NCBI GenBank assembly: GCA_029379385.1
Contig: CM055605.1
Span: 4,561,001 to 4,625,000, forward strand
Reading direction: 5' to 3'
DNA: 64,000 nt
Source: Quillaja saponaria
Lineage: Eukaryota; Streptophyta; Magnoliopsida; Fabales; Quillajaceae
The notes under the pieces are model-generated. The model made no database searches. It saw only the letters and a list, made by a program, of their open reading frames with translations, and was not told the DNA's origin. Shown here in pieces: positions 12,880 to 28,101 of the stretch. Position 1 is the first letter of the stretch. The number at the start of each line of letters is the position of its first letter. The translations under genes and the position numbers were made by a program.

Positions 12880-14104
12880 TTCTCAGAGAAGATCCCAGAA
12901 TCTTTTCGATTACTTTCCCGGCAATTTTCTCAGCAACCAAAAATAAGGTCAATGCCTCAAGGGTTCTCGCAAAACGGCGAAGTAGAAAATCAAAGCTATC
13001 GATAGTAGAGAAGAAACATGTCGATTGATCCTTCGATGCGGGCGGAGAACTGAGCTAACGAGTTTCGGCTTCGGAAATGTTTTAAGAGAACGACGTCGTT
13101 TCAATTACGATGAAAGTCCTCCGCAAGGTAAAAAAAATCACAGTTTAACATTTAATATTCTTTCATGCTAGACAGAACATTATTAAGAGATACCTACAAT
13201 TAGTATTATTCAATTAATTTAATATTGATTGATAGTTAGATTGAAAATAAAACACGAATTAATTTTTAAACCTTAAATTATTATAAAAATAATGTTTTTA
13301 AAGAATATGATATTCTTGTAAAATCTAAAAAAAAAAAAAATTTACTTTTATATTTTTAGTTGTATTATTGTTTAAAAATTATTATTATTAATTTAACTTT
13401 ATATATGTCTTAATTTAAATTAAATAAATTAATGCTATTATTAATTTAATGGAATAATTATAAAATTATAGTTAACTTTAAATTTACTCAAAAAAAAAAA
13501 AAAATTCTGCTAAACGTAATTCATTTACTCAAAAAAAAATTATAAATTGATTAAATAGTACATTACACGGTTCATCCATGCAATCCGTTACTAACACAAG
13601 ACTTTTTTAAAAAGAAATAATATTATTATACTACTTATTTTATATTTTTGTTTAAACATAACGAGCAAATATTAGAACATGCTCATTAAGAATGTTCCAG
13701 CTTGTGAGGTTTGCTTATCGTGTATCTTTGTTTTTTTTTTTTTTTCCAAATTCCAAATGTTATCTTATATATAGAGACACTACTTTTATGCATTCCCAGT
13801 AAAACTATCTATCCATACAAACATAATTAACTGGAAATGATGTAAAGATGAACACGAAGAAAGCAAGCAAAAAAAAAAAAAAAACAAGAAACTGTAAGAA
13901 ATTTATTATGACTCCGGGAAATTTTAATAGTAAGCACAGGAATACATAATGTCATAGAATCCATAATCCCACATAACAGAAGCTAAAACAGTAAAACCAG
14001 AACACATCAGACACACCACGTAGGTTTTTAACTCGAATAATATACTATTGAGTAGAAAGACACAAGTGAGGCAGATAAACAGTAGACACTGAGTTTCCAG
14101 CAGC
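12880..14104. other. DDRGK1 promoter and eIF1 3' region
   Basis: The DDRGK1 promoter side contains a palindromic acgacgtcgt at about 13091. From about 13130 to 13900 the sequence is strongly AT-rich with poly-A runs and no coding frame. 13900-14104 is probably the 3' UTR of the eIF1 gene on the minus strand. No element with clear ends was found. Confidence 0.55.
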
Positions 14105-15969
14105 TCAGAAACCATGAATCTTGATATTGTCCTTCTTCACGACACCAGCCTGCCCAACAAAATCAGGAATTGAAAACAGATAACAGAGATCAGTAACACG
14201 ACAAATTATTCTCAGCTAATTAAGTCTAATATCAACTGTATATATACATATAAAAAGCATATGTCAGAACCCTACAAGTGACACTATGATTAGTCAAATG
14301 ACACGAGCGCAATTCAGCAAACTACTGATACAGGACGAGCTCACAAGTAGACAACCATCATAATGATCATCACTGTGAGTACTGATATGGTTTTAGGACA
14401 TCCCCAGCCTCTATACAAGGTTTTAAAATGAAACATCTAACCATTAATATGAGATAAGATCACAATCATTTCAATGAGAAGCACCCACGGTACCATGCCA
14501 AATATATGCATAGACTGCACTTTCCTCAGATTCTAATAAGTTCGCCCATAACACTAGAATAACATATGGGGCAAAGTAAAAATCACTCATCCAATCACCA
14601 TAATCAAGACAAAAGAACTGCAATCAATGGAGTTATGTGTCTATTTATAATATAGCACCTTATCAACAGCTATTAAAGAACTCATTACAGAAAGCCATAT
14701 CCATGAACATGGGCTGGATGCTCAAACAAGAGAAAGTCAGACCAAGTGCATCTACTTATCAGAAGTCAGGAACCGCCCTCAATTGCACATACTGTTCTTG
14801 CAAGATAATATTTCCGCACCATTATACAAGAACAAAACAAAAAGAAACTGTAATAACTTACTAATCCAAAGGCGGAGTCACAGCGATATTTAAAGCATGT
14901 GACAAACACAAATAAAGAAATAGTAAAGATAAAAAAAGAAACAAATTAAGGTTAAAAGATACTTCATAAGGCTTCATAATTTTGTCTTCCAACAACGTAC
15001 AGAATCTGTGATATGAGGGGATTGATTACCTGGACAAGAAAGGTAGACACGTTCTTCCGCTGATCACCTTGAAGTTGGATAACCTACATACAAACAACAA
15101 TGAAAGATATGAGGAAGACAACAAAATACGAGGAAGGTCATATATCTGTCACCAAGAGGGAACATCAGCATATACCTGTCCTAATTCTGGGTCCTGAACA
15201 ACTGTACCATTGCAGCAGAACTCTTTCTTGAGGTCCTTTAGTATTTTATTGTAGCTGAATTCTTTCTTCAACCCCTGGACAGTTGTGAGGCTCTTTCTAC
15301 CATTTCGCTGCTGAATACGAATATGCACATACTCTTTTGAACCAGCACTTGAGTCCTCAGCATTTGCCTCAGCAAACGGATCTTAATCATTGCAACACAC
15401 CCAACAAAAGATAAACACCAATTAAATTCTCATTCGAAAAATCCTAACAACCTTCCAATGGAAACAGCAACCCCGGCCAAAAAAAATCAACATCCTGAGT
15501 GACCAGTTTCAAACAAGGTTTCTATTCTTTGTGAAAAACTGTTTTAGACAACTAGTTCTAGATGTCTGTAACAGAATTTCTAACAAAAAACACATTTTTG
15601 TATGTAAACAATGAAGTTTTTGTGACACAATTCTACGGGATGAAAATTATAACAGGATATATTACAAGTGAATGTGGAATAAATGTTAGGAAACAACAAG
15701 TATGCTAAAATTAAGTAGGAAAACAAGATGGATGGCTTACAAGTCACAATGACCCCCATGTTAAAAGTAAATGATAGATGGAGAATTGTATATGGATATG
15801 CGATCATACAGTGACTTGGGGAAGTCCACATGTTCAAACAAAAAAGAACACACATATGGTTTCCAATAGCAGGGCATCAAACAGGTTTTTCCCGTTTGGA
15901 AATATAAATACGGTGAAGACCATAAAACTTACCAAAGGCAGATGGAATCTGGGTGTCGAACTCAGACAT
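14105..15969 (-). CDS. SUI1: Translation initiation factor eIF1 (SUI1 homolog)
   Basis: Four coding exons: 15969-15933, 15381-15176, 15083-15030, 14149-14105, all GT-AG, give exactly 113 residues, the usual size for plant eIF1. The protein starts MSEFDTQIPSAFDPFAEA and ends IKIHGF. The SUI1 fold is evident from VHIRIQQRNGRKSLTTVQGL, KKEFCCNGTVVQD and GQVIQLQGDQRKNV. eIF1 binds the 40S subunit near the P site and guards start-codon choice in the scanning complex. A 5' UTR intron is likely: leader exon from about 16750 to a donor at 16694/16693, with the acceptor at 16021/16020 just before the ATG exon. The leader holds telo-box motifs, common for plant translation genes. The frame is intact. 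Confidence 0.96.
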
Positions 15970-16706
15970 GAAACTTGGCTCACTGAAGTTGAAGGTCCTG
16001 ACTACCAGAGCGCTCAGATCTGGATAAGAAGCAATGCATCAACATGAAGGATGAGAATACGGTACTCTATAAAATGTTGATATAACATAAGCAATTCATC
16101 ATGTAAACTTCAATTCGTAGCAACTACCACAAACTCTTGTGTTGACAGTTTGAACAACAAAAAAGATAGATACTTATGTTACACTTTATATATTATAAAT
16201 AATAAAATCTTGTACTTCCAACTGAGTTTAGACAGTCAAAAGCCTCCTCTGGTTGTTAAGCCTGCTGCCCACTTCAGAGTTCAATGTAATAAAACATTAA
16301 CTAATATTCAACACCAACAAAATAGTCTGCCCTATATTTGTTATCATTCAAGCTGGACTCATAAGTCTTACTATTCACCACTCAAACTGCCTATTTCATC
16401 TCAGAGCTCCACATTATAAACATACTAAACAAAACCCATATGCTTTGGGCAACAAAAACGAAACTTGAAACTTTTACATCCAAGATCTTATAAACAAAAA
16501 CGAAAGTTATAAGTAGGAGGGTATACAGTTGCATCAAACACAAAGAAGAATCATGAAAGGAACAACTTTAATCAAATTAGCAGCTAATATAAATCCACAG
16601 ATATCACACGAAACCATAAAATTTGATCAAACTACTACGCGAAAGAAATTCGAAGAAAGCAAAAGGAGGGAAAAAGAAAACAAAAGAAAATTACCTGATC
16701 CAATAA

Positions 16707-16754
16707 TTAGGGTTTCAAAGTTTTCTCGAGAGTCGGGGAAAATAGAAACCCTAA
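16707..16754. promoter_or_regulatory. Pair of telo-box motifs in the eIF1 leader
   Basis: ttagggttt at 16707-16715 and aaaccctaa at 16746-16754 form an inverted pair about 30 bp apart, close to the start of the inferred eIF1 5' leader exon. Telo boxes (AAACCCTAA) are known near the transcription start of many plant ribosomal and translation genes. A role here is inferred from position only. Confidence 0.6.
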
Positions 16755-17498
16755 CCGGATAAGCCTCGCTCTGCCTTTGGAAGATTTTAAGTTTGGAGAG
16801 AAAGAAAGCTGAACTGTGGCAGATATAGGTAACAATTTAAGTGGAAGGCTAAAATAGTCAATGACACCAGTAACCGACTCTTAGAAACAACGTTGTGTTA
16901 CTTTTAGAGAAAATTCAATAAAGTTCATAAAAAAATAAAGTCTACCGACGTGGCAGAAACGCATGACGACGACTTGGCGGATCGTTCACGGGATGAGTTG
17001 GTGAGATTCATACCTTCGTCCACTTAAAGTACATCAAAATGACGCGTAGTGCAAGATATATTTCATTTATTGGAACCAGATTGAAATTGAACTAAACTTA
17101 TAAACCAATTAACCCAATCCGTTGAAATCTCCAGTTGCATTTTGAGTTTTCAATGTGGGAATAGTTTGGGCCATTAGTTGTGAAGGCCCAATTTCATACA
17201 CTTTTTGTATTTTGTATTTTTTTTTTTTACCTGGCAAACCAACAAACGAGAGTGACACATTTTCTGCAAGTAGCCGTATCTGCATGTAACTTCTTACGTG
17301 GAAGGACGAATACAGCCACTAACCCAAACACAGCCACCCCATCAAGTTGCCAAAGATATTTCTTCCTCCACGTATTTTACATGCAAAGGCCAAACCTCCC
17401 TATAAATCATCATCACCACTCACAACTAAACCAAACCACTCTCATAAAACTCCACCTTATCAGTGTAGGCTGTAGCACTCGTTTTCAATTCTCCAACA
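16755..17498. other. Divergent region between eIF1 (-) and 2S albumin (+)
   Basis: The two genes point away from each other, so this roughly 740-bp stretch carries both promoters. The albumin-side elements are listed separately. No other gene was recognised; open frames here are short and low in complexity. Confidence 0.6.
17281..17407 (+). promoter_or_regulatory. Seed-type promoter of the 2S albumin gene (RY, ACGT, TATA)
   Basis: Two RY cores occur, TGCATG at 17281-17286 and CATGCA at 17380-17385. Two ACGT motifs lie between them: ACGTGG at 17296-17301, an ABRE/G-box-like core, and CCACGTA at about 17369. A TATA box, tataaat, lies at 17401-17407, about 92 bp before the ATG. RY elements bound by B3 factors (ABI3/FUS3) together with bZIP-bound ACGT cores are the classic arrangement of 2S albumin and other seed-storage promoters. 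Binding here is inferred. Confidence 0.8.
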
Positions 17499-17975
17499 AT
17501 GGCAAGGCTAGCAGTTTTAGCAGCACTTTTTGCTGCAGTTCTCTTTGTTTCCAACACTTTTGCCCACAGAACCTTCGTCACCACAGTCGAAATCGACGAG
17601 GACACCAACCCAGGAAGGCAATCTCAGCAAAGATGCCGTCAGGAAATCCAGAGGCAGCAACAACAGCTCCAGCAATGTGACCGTCAACTAATGCACCGAA
17701 TCCAGCAGGGACAGGATGTCCTGGCTTTCAAGGGTACTGAGAGCTACTATGACAACCAAGGCCATGAGTTTCAACAGTGTTGCCAGGCTCTGAAACAAGT
17801 TGATGATCAGTGTCAGTGTGATGCCATGCAGCACATCATGCAGAGGCAGCAGGGAAGATTGCAGGGGCAACAGAGGAGGCAGCTGGAGAGGGAGATTGAG
17901 AATTTGCCTGACAGGTGTAACTTGGGATCTCAGGCTCAGCAATGCCAAGTGAGTAGTGGCCGTGAGCCTTACTAG
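17499..17975 (+). CDS. 2S albumin seed-storage protein precursor
   Basis: This is an intronless gene of 158 residues, typical for 2S albumin precursors. Residues 1-22 form a signal peptide (MARLAVLAALFAAVLFVSNT), followed by a short acidic propeptide (EIDEDTNPG). The mature region is rich in Gln and Arg and has the eight-cysteine pattern C46-C60-C94C95-C105xC107-C140-C149. This is the C-C-CC-CxC-C-C skeleton of the prolamin superfamily that pairs a small and a large subunit through disulfides. The protein is stored in seed protein vacuoles as a nitrogen and sulfur reserve; the family includes nut and seed allergens. The promoter has RY and ACGT motifs and a TATA box at the expected spacing. 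The frame is intact. Confidence 0.96.
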   Translation: MARLAVLAALFAAVLFVSNTFAHRTFVTTVEIDEDTNPGRQSQQRCRQEIQRQQQQLQQCDRQLMHRIQQGQDVLAFKGTESYYDNQGHEFQQCCQALKQVDDQCQCDAMQHIMQRQQGRLQGQQRRQLEREIENLPDRCNLGSQAQQCQVSSGREPY

Positions 17976-18792
17976 AGGCTGCATGTGTGTGTTTGCCAAA
18001 TGAAAACCAAGCAGTAGCTTGGGGTCTGTTTTTTTTTTTTTTTTTTTTAAGTAGTACTAATAAAGATTCCAAGCAAAAAAAAAAAAAAAAGTAGTACTAA
18101 TAAAGATCACTCTACTAAGGGGAAAGCACTTAGTATGTGCTTTTTCTAATTTGCTAGAGTGGATGTTTTTTATGTAACATGTCTGAGTGAGGGTTGCATC
18201 AGACTTTGCTTTAGTAATAAAGTGTTAGTTTGCTCTCAGTGTTTCCTTCAGTAATTATATAAGTGTTGGACTAAATAAAAGCTATGGCATCTTTAACATT
18301 CCAATTTGCATATAGGATTTGAACAGTAACATGGGTAAAATGCTTCATCAGGGATACGAATTTCTTGAATTGCTATTTACTATAATAACTGGGGTTATGG
18401 CTAGGATTTGAGTATATCTGAAATTTACCCATCAGATCTCAACAAAACAAATGGGTTGTAGCTGAGGGTTGTAAAGAATTTACCATATATATGTTGGCCA
18501 TTTTAGATCCCTGACGTTTAGACCAAACAAAATACAGAGCTCCAATAAGAGCAGCTAGAGATTCATGTGCGAATTGGGCCTCCGATGTGGGCATGAAAAC
18601 AAATCTGGAAAGCCCATAGGCCCATAAACTTCCCTATTAGTACCCGAAGCTTAAGAGGGCGCCAACCCAGGTTCAAGCCCACAAAAGCACTAGTCGGAGG
18701 TATCTCAGATTCAAAACCAGTAGCGCATTTCATAGCCGAAGGAAGATTGAAGTAGCAAGCTTCCCCAGCTCAGGTCAGTAAAAGCTATTCAG
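17976..18792. other. 2S albumin 3' region and TRAPPC3 promoter/leader
   Basis: AATAAA-type signals occur at about 18058 and 18098, within a duplicated block described separately, and another at about 18214 (tagtaataaagtg). The rest up to 18792 should be the TRAPPC3 promoter and leader. No other gene was recognised. Confidence 0.6.
18050..18107. repeat. Micro-retroposition footprint: 18-bp duplication around a poly-A tail
   Basis: The 18-mer agtagtactaataaagat occurs at 18050-18067 and again at 18090-18107. Between the copies is a 22-nt piece, tccaagc followed by a run of A. A direct duplication around a short sequence ending in poly-A is what target-primed reverse transcription leaves when the insert is almost wholly 5'-truncated. 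A T run of about 19 lies immediately upstream. Confidence 0.6.
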
Positions 18793-22203
<3,411 letters not shown>

Positions 22204-25200
22204 CAAGCCCTCTCGTATGTGATCTGTATACTGTTTACGGTTTCAGTTTCATTTACATTTCCTAAATGGTAAAATGTAGTTGTCTGTCTTGTACTACGTG
22301 TTTCTATGAACTTCGAATAAAATAAAATTCCTCTAGTCCAATCATTTTGATATTAACAGTCACAGGGATTAATCTTGCTGTAAGATGCCTTTTTCAAAGA
22401 AGGCAAAACGTAGTATCACTCTCCCTCAGCCCTCATCCCCACTTGGAAAATTTTATCAATTTTAATTAATCAGATCATGTGTTCGATGTATATGTGAAAA
22501 GACAAATATTACATCACTTTCTTCAACCCTATCTCCTTTGCAATTGAGAGATCACCCGCAAACCCGATAGGTCAGCAGCCATTCTTGACAGTTCACAAGG
22601 AACACCCGTCAGAACCCAGCAACATGAATGCCAAATGCTATTACATCACACACATCCAGTCCATGTTGTCCTTTGCAGCCCACCTGAACCACTTTCTTAA
22701 TCTACCTGTCCCCTGGCCAAGACCCGTCAGAATTCAAGTTTTGATGTTTTATAGGTCCCGAAGGTCATGGAGGGAAATTCAGGAATTGCTGGTTGTTCAC
22801 ATGGCACTTCTCTCTGGGGTACTAACATCATAAAATTGTAGTATCAAACTCATGTTGAATCTCCTGAGGAATAATTATGAAAAGTTGGATACTGTTTTAT
22901 AAGGGCCACTAACCATTTGCCAACTAACAAGATGACATTAGGATTTAATAATGCTTCTTATTTTAATAGTTTGCTTTTATTTGGCTACTTTGTTGACTTT
23001 CTGCTTAATGGTGATTTTCTTTGTTTGAAAGATGGCAGGGCAGTGCGGGACAAATGTTTGTGGTATAGGTGGGTGGTGGTGGTTTCCCGTTGCCGGTTGC
23101 TGGCCGGTTCAGTTGTGGATATTCAATCCTTACTTCCAAATCTGACCACTCTACATGACTACATCCCCTCAATAGAGTGTTGCTACTCTACTAGTAATAT
23201 GATACCAAGTCTTGTACGAACACTTGTAATTAGTAATGTAAATGGTAAATTTATTTGAACCTTAAAATGTGCTTGGTCTGGATCGAGCCATGTCGTGTGT
23301 ACATGGAAAAATCACTAGCAACTTGCAAGTAATAGTTTTTTTATCTGGTTTATGAAAGACTCCAATTTTTTTTTGCTTGGCCGTAAATAGAAAAAGGGAA
23401 AACACCAGGAATGGGGGAAAATTCCACTTTTTAAATGATTGGTAGCTTCTTGATAGCTGTAGAATCAAAGTCACTGAGACTTGGAATTGATGGTTTTGTG
23501 GCTGATACAAAAAAAAAAAATCTTGCTGCTTTTTTGGGGTTGTTACTTTCTGATGTAACGCAGAAAATGATCCCGAAGAAGACCACGACCGTTCATTTCG
23601 AACTGTGAAGGTATAACATCTTCACTGCCGACAGGTACTGTTTAAATATGATTAATTGATTTAAAAAGGTTGCTATTTCATTTTCAATGTACTAAACAAA
23701 ATTAATATTCAATTTGTGTAAAGTATTTCAGAAATTCAGTTTTGCCTCTAATTATAATATAACCATTAAAATGACTTCTGCGATTGAAGATTTATTTATT
23801 TTTTATTATTAATTTTTTTATTTTTACTTAGAAAATTTATTGGCACTTTGAGCTGCATATGTAAGTGAGTGTAGTCCTCTCCTTCCCACATAGTTTTAAT
23901 TTCCCTTTTTGAACCAAGGAACCATGTCTTCTATCAATTGAGGGAAAAAAGAAAAAGAAAAAGACAAAAGGAATAATATCACTTTCCAATCACTACTAAA
24001 GCCTCTAATTACAAGAAGCTTCTTAACATCAATCTTATCGTTTTTAAAATATATATATATATCAAGAAAAATGTTAAACACGTCTCTTAAGGTTAATATA
24101 TAAAGAGAGAAATATAAAGTCATAATAATACGCTATACTTGATTAATAATATAATTTTCAAGTCACATCAATAAAAAATAATCACATTAATTTATAATTT
24201 CGCATAATTATATTTCTATAAAGCCATTAAATGTGAAATTGAAAACTAATATGACTAATTTTAATTAGTCCTAACTATATATAATTCATGTTGATAATCA
24301 ACATATCATATATGAATATCTTTAATATATTTTGCCATATTTTTAAGTATTTGTTATCAATATATAATAATTAGATATGATATTTAACTACAATTTAAAT
24401 AGTCACATATCATTCAAGAATATCTTTGTTGACTTGACACTATGATATGATATTTGCTGGTATGATATATTTTCAAGACTTCATAATTAGACTGCCTTCC
24501 TGCTTTATTGATGATGTAATACACATTTGAAATTTTGACCCTCACCCACAAAAGAGTTTGAGGATATGTGGGACTGTAGGATTTGGAGAAATGACAACCA
24601 GATGAAATTGGTATACTTCAAATTTCGAATGATATGATCAGAGGGGCATGGTTGTTATTGCCAAGGCCACAATATATATATTAATATATAAATTACACCC
24701 TTACTTACATTTATTTGGCCAGTTTAGGACTTAAATTGCAGGTATACTAATTAATTAATTAATTAATAATTAATTAATCAATCTCTCTCTTTTCATTTCT
24801 CTGATCTGTCTGTCCATTATCTAAACCTGCGTGCTGCAGTGTGTGTACCAGCTCTGAGTGTGTGTCCCCAGCTTTCTCTGATATTATACTTGGACGCGTG
24901 TTCTTTGCTTCAGCCATAGACTTTCAATCAGCAAGGCAAAGCTTTCTTCTTGAGATTTTAATATAAACATGATCATCCTCCACTCTCTATATACCATATG
25001 TGCTTGCCTCTACATGCATGCCTCCAATCTTAAATTTCTCAACCAAAACTTTTATTTATTATATAATACATAATATAATACTTTGTCTTACTAAAACTTG
25101 CATTTCACAGCGATCATATACGACGTCGTCGAATGAAGGATCATAATTAACAGCTAGCTTCGTGCAGGTCAGCTAGCTTCCGTAATTATTTAATTATTCT

Positions 25201-26128
25201 TTAGTCTTTTGAATTAATTATATATGTTTTTGATATATATGTAAAATGACATAGATATACAACTGAAAGTTTTGATTAGTTAGTGCTCTTACATTTCATG
25301 TGTTTTATATATGATATTGAATATGGAATATCTTTTTCATGAGATGATTTTTTAGCAGTCCTTCTTGTAGCATCACTCCTGTTAACCAAATTTGCTTATC
25401 AAGAACTCTTTAATTGTAGCATGACATGTCTTTTATCAGACCAAAAATTAAAGTAAATATAATTGAATTGCTAAACTACTAAATCAAAAAAAAGAAGTTA
25501 AAAAACAATTATTATTTGATGAAAGTGGTTAATTGCATGTTAGATTATATATATCATTAAAAAAAATTAGGTTAAGGGATTTTTGTTTTGTTTTTTATAT
25601 ATGTTAAACCTATATATAAAAAAAAATAGTGATATGTACGCTATCCATTATTGTCAAGTGCACGATATACATATCACTACCCTTTATACAAGATCAATAC
25701 ACACAAAAAAAAAGAGGAAAATTTTATTAATAATAAAATGTCTTAGTTGATCTTATAGTCAAGTCCGCATGTTTCATTTTTTTGATTTTCTGAATATGAA
25801 TTTTCTTGAGAACGCCGAGGAGAATAAAATTCTCTAGTTAAATAAAAAAAAGTGATCAAACAAAATAGAAAATCAATCAGATCCGTACATGATCTAATTA
25901 ACTTAAAATGTTCTCTATTGGATTAATTTTAGCAATAATTTTGTAGGTGCAATCCTCCTATTGGTGCATGCATGAATATGGGCTACAATTAATACATGTA
26001 TATATTGAATTATAATTACATAGTGCTTGATTTCTTCATTAAGTACTAATTATACAAGAAAAAATATAATTACAGGTTTGATAGAATTACACATAGAGCA
26101 GTTGAAGGCTTACATTATATTGTTCAAA
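22204..26128. other. Intergenic region and GA2ox8 upstream/leader
   Basis: 22204-23650 has no recognisable gene, and the open frames there lack protein-like composition. 23650-24700 is AT-rich with short TA runs (about 24048-24062). A (TTAA/ATTA)n stretch lies at about 24751-24780 and a CT run follows. 24800-26128 is probably the promoter and leader of the GA2ox8 gene. A 5' UTR intron is possible (donor cgtgcag|gt near 25168, acceptor ttacag near 26076), but I cannot confirm it. Confidence 0.5.
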
Positions 26129-28101
26129 ATGGATTATGAACCTCCATTCTTGGAGAAGTACAAGACCCTTTTACAAAACTCCTTTGCAGAATCAAAAAAT
26201 GACTATTCCTGCTATTCCTTTGAGCTTCCTCTAATTGATCTTGGTAAACTCAATAATCTTCACCACTTTGAGAGAAATGAATGTATGGAAAAAATCAGAG
26301 AAGCTGCAAGAAAGTGGGGTTTCTTCCAGGTTGTGAATCACGGGGTTTCGCAACAAGTTTTGGAGAGTTTGCAGTACGAGCTAATCAAAGTTTTTCATCA
26401 GCCTTTCGAAAAGAAAAGTGAAGATATTTTTCTGAATTTATCTGACAAGAGTTATCGGTGGGGAAACCCTATGGCCACCAGTCTGAGGCAATTGTCTTGG
26501 TCTGAAGCCTTTCATATACCTCTTACAGATATTTCAAGCATGAACAGCCAACACAAAACTTTGAGGTACTACTATATATCTAGCTGGAAGATACTTATAT
26601 AAATGTTTAGTTTTTGTACAAAATTTTACCTTTTGATCATCTCCAAATGATTGGTTCGATCGAGATTATAATTAAGAAAAATGAAGGCATTATTACACAA
26701 ACTCGGTCTATAGTGTTTGTAAACATAATCTTAGTTATATGATGATTAATTAAGACTATTGATAATTGATTTGCAAGCTCATGCTAAACAAAACCCTTTT
26801 ATTTCTCCTTCTTATCCTTTTAGGCTCGTGCCTAGAGCATTATTGATTGGTCAAAAAACCCTAATAGGACCCACTTGTCTGTGTTTACAACTACTATCAC
26901 AAAATGGTAGTCACTTATCTATATCTTAAATTGCTGTCTCTGTTTGGACTTTGGAGCTCTTAGATGTCATTGTTTTACTCCATTTTCCAATTGTGTAGGG
27001 TTTACGCATTAGTCTTTAATTAAGATCTAAATAACTTAAAAACTTCCAGGATTGGCCATGATATATAATGCTTTAATGACCTATATATACTAACTCCCCA
27101 CCCCCTTTGATGTTGTTCATAACAGTCCATAAAGTAAAATATTTTTAACATTTATGGTAATCTGATTACTTGTTTTGCTTTCACATATGTATCTGAATAT
27201 TATAGCTGAAGTTAATTAATTAATTTGATTCCTTACTTGTGTTAGATCAACCATTGAAGCTTTTGCAACTATAGTTGCTCACCTAGCAGAAAACTTGGCT
27301 GAAATTCTATCTCAGAAATCGGGAATCAAACCTGGTTACTTCCATGAAAATTGCTTGCCAGTTGCTAGTTATCTAAGAATGAATAGGTATCCGCCATGTC
27401 CGGTATCTTCAAAAGTCTTTGGCTTGTTGCCTCACAGTGACAGCAGTTTCCTTACCATTCTGTATCAAGATCAGGTCGGAGGATTGCAATTGATGAGAGA
27501 TGGAAAATGGTTTGGTGTTAAGCCCAATCCAAATGCTCTAATTGTCAACATTGGCGACTTATTTCAGGTACTACCATTTCATTTTAACTATTACTTGGAT
27601 TTCTTTTGCATAAGTATGATATCTAATTTGTGGATCCAAACATAGAAGTCAGTAATTAATTATGGTAATTAATTATGAAAACTACACGACAAGTTATAAC
27701 TCTTTATTTTTAATAGTATAATGGCCAGATTTGATCTTAATTAGATTACTGGACTGGATGATGTTAAGAGATTTTATCAATTGAATTAACTGACTAGTAA
27801 TCATAGGTATGCTTTTTGTAGTCAAGCATTTGATCATGACAATGACATCCATTCTATGCTTATGGTGCAGGCATTGAGCAATGGAGTTTATAAAAGCATA
27901 AAACACAGAGTAATTGCGGCTGAGAAAGTTGAAAGGTTCTCTGTGGCATATTTCTATTGCCCCTCCAATGATGCAGTAATACAGGGCTGTGGTACACCAG
28001 CTTTGTACAGGAAGCTCAGTTTTAAAGAGTATAAAGAGCAAAATGAGAAGGATGTTAAGGAAACTGGTGACAAAGTAGGGCTCTCTAGGTTTCTTTTGTA
28101 G
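26129..28101 (+). CDS. GA2OX8: Gibberellin 2-beta-dioxygenase, GA2ox8-like (C20 class)
   Basis: Three exons, 26129-26565, 27246-27567 and 27871-28101, all GT-AG, encode 329 residues, the normal size. The N-terminal DIOX_N region has IREAARKWGFFQVVNHGVS. The 2-oxoglutarate/Fe(II) domain shows YLRMNRYPPCP, the iron ligands in LLPHSDSSFLTILYQDQVGGLQ, the distal His in KSIKHRVI, and the 2OG-binding RFS within VERFSVAYF. The segment YRWGNPMATSLRQLSWSEAF is characteristic of the AtGA2ox7/8 class III enzymes. Members of that class hydroxylate C20 gibberellin precursors at C-2 and so lower the pool of active gibberellin; they are cytosolic. The frame is intact. An in-frame ATG with no clear coding homology lies upstream at about 26027, so I prefer the start at 26129 (MDYEPPF). 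Confidence 0.9.

Noticed and set aside
17688..17999. 103-codon frame antisense to the 2S albumin gene
   Set aside because: Arises from Gln-rich codons read on the other strand; the sense frame has a signal peptide and eight cysteines.
22585..23258. Possible gene between TRAPPC3 and GA2ox8
   Set aside because: Two moderate open frames, but no conserved motif, no plausible exon joining and no coding-like composition.
26566..26602. Extension of the first GA2ox8 exon to a stop at 26602
   Set aside because: The extension loses homology exactly at a GT donor, and the next exon restores the enzyme frame in phase.
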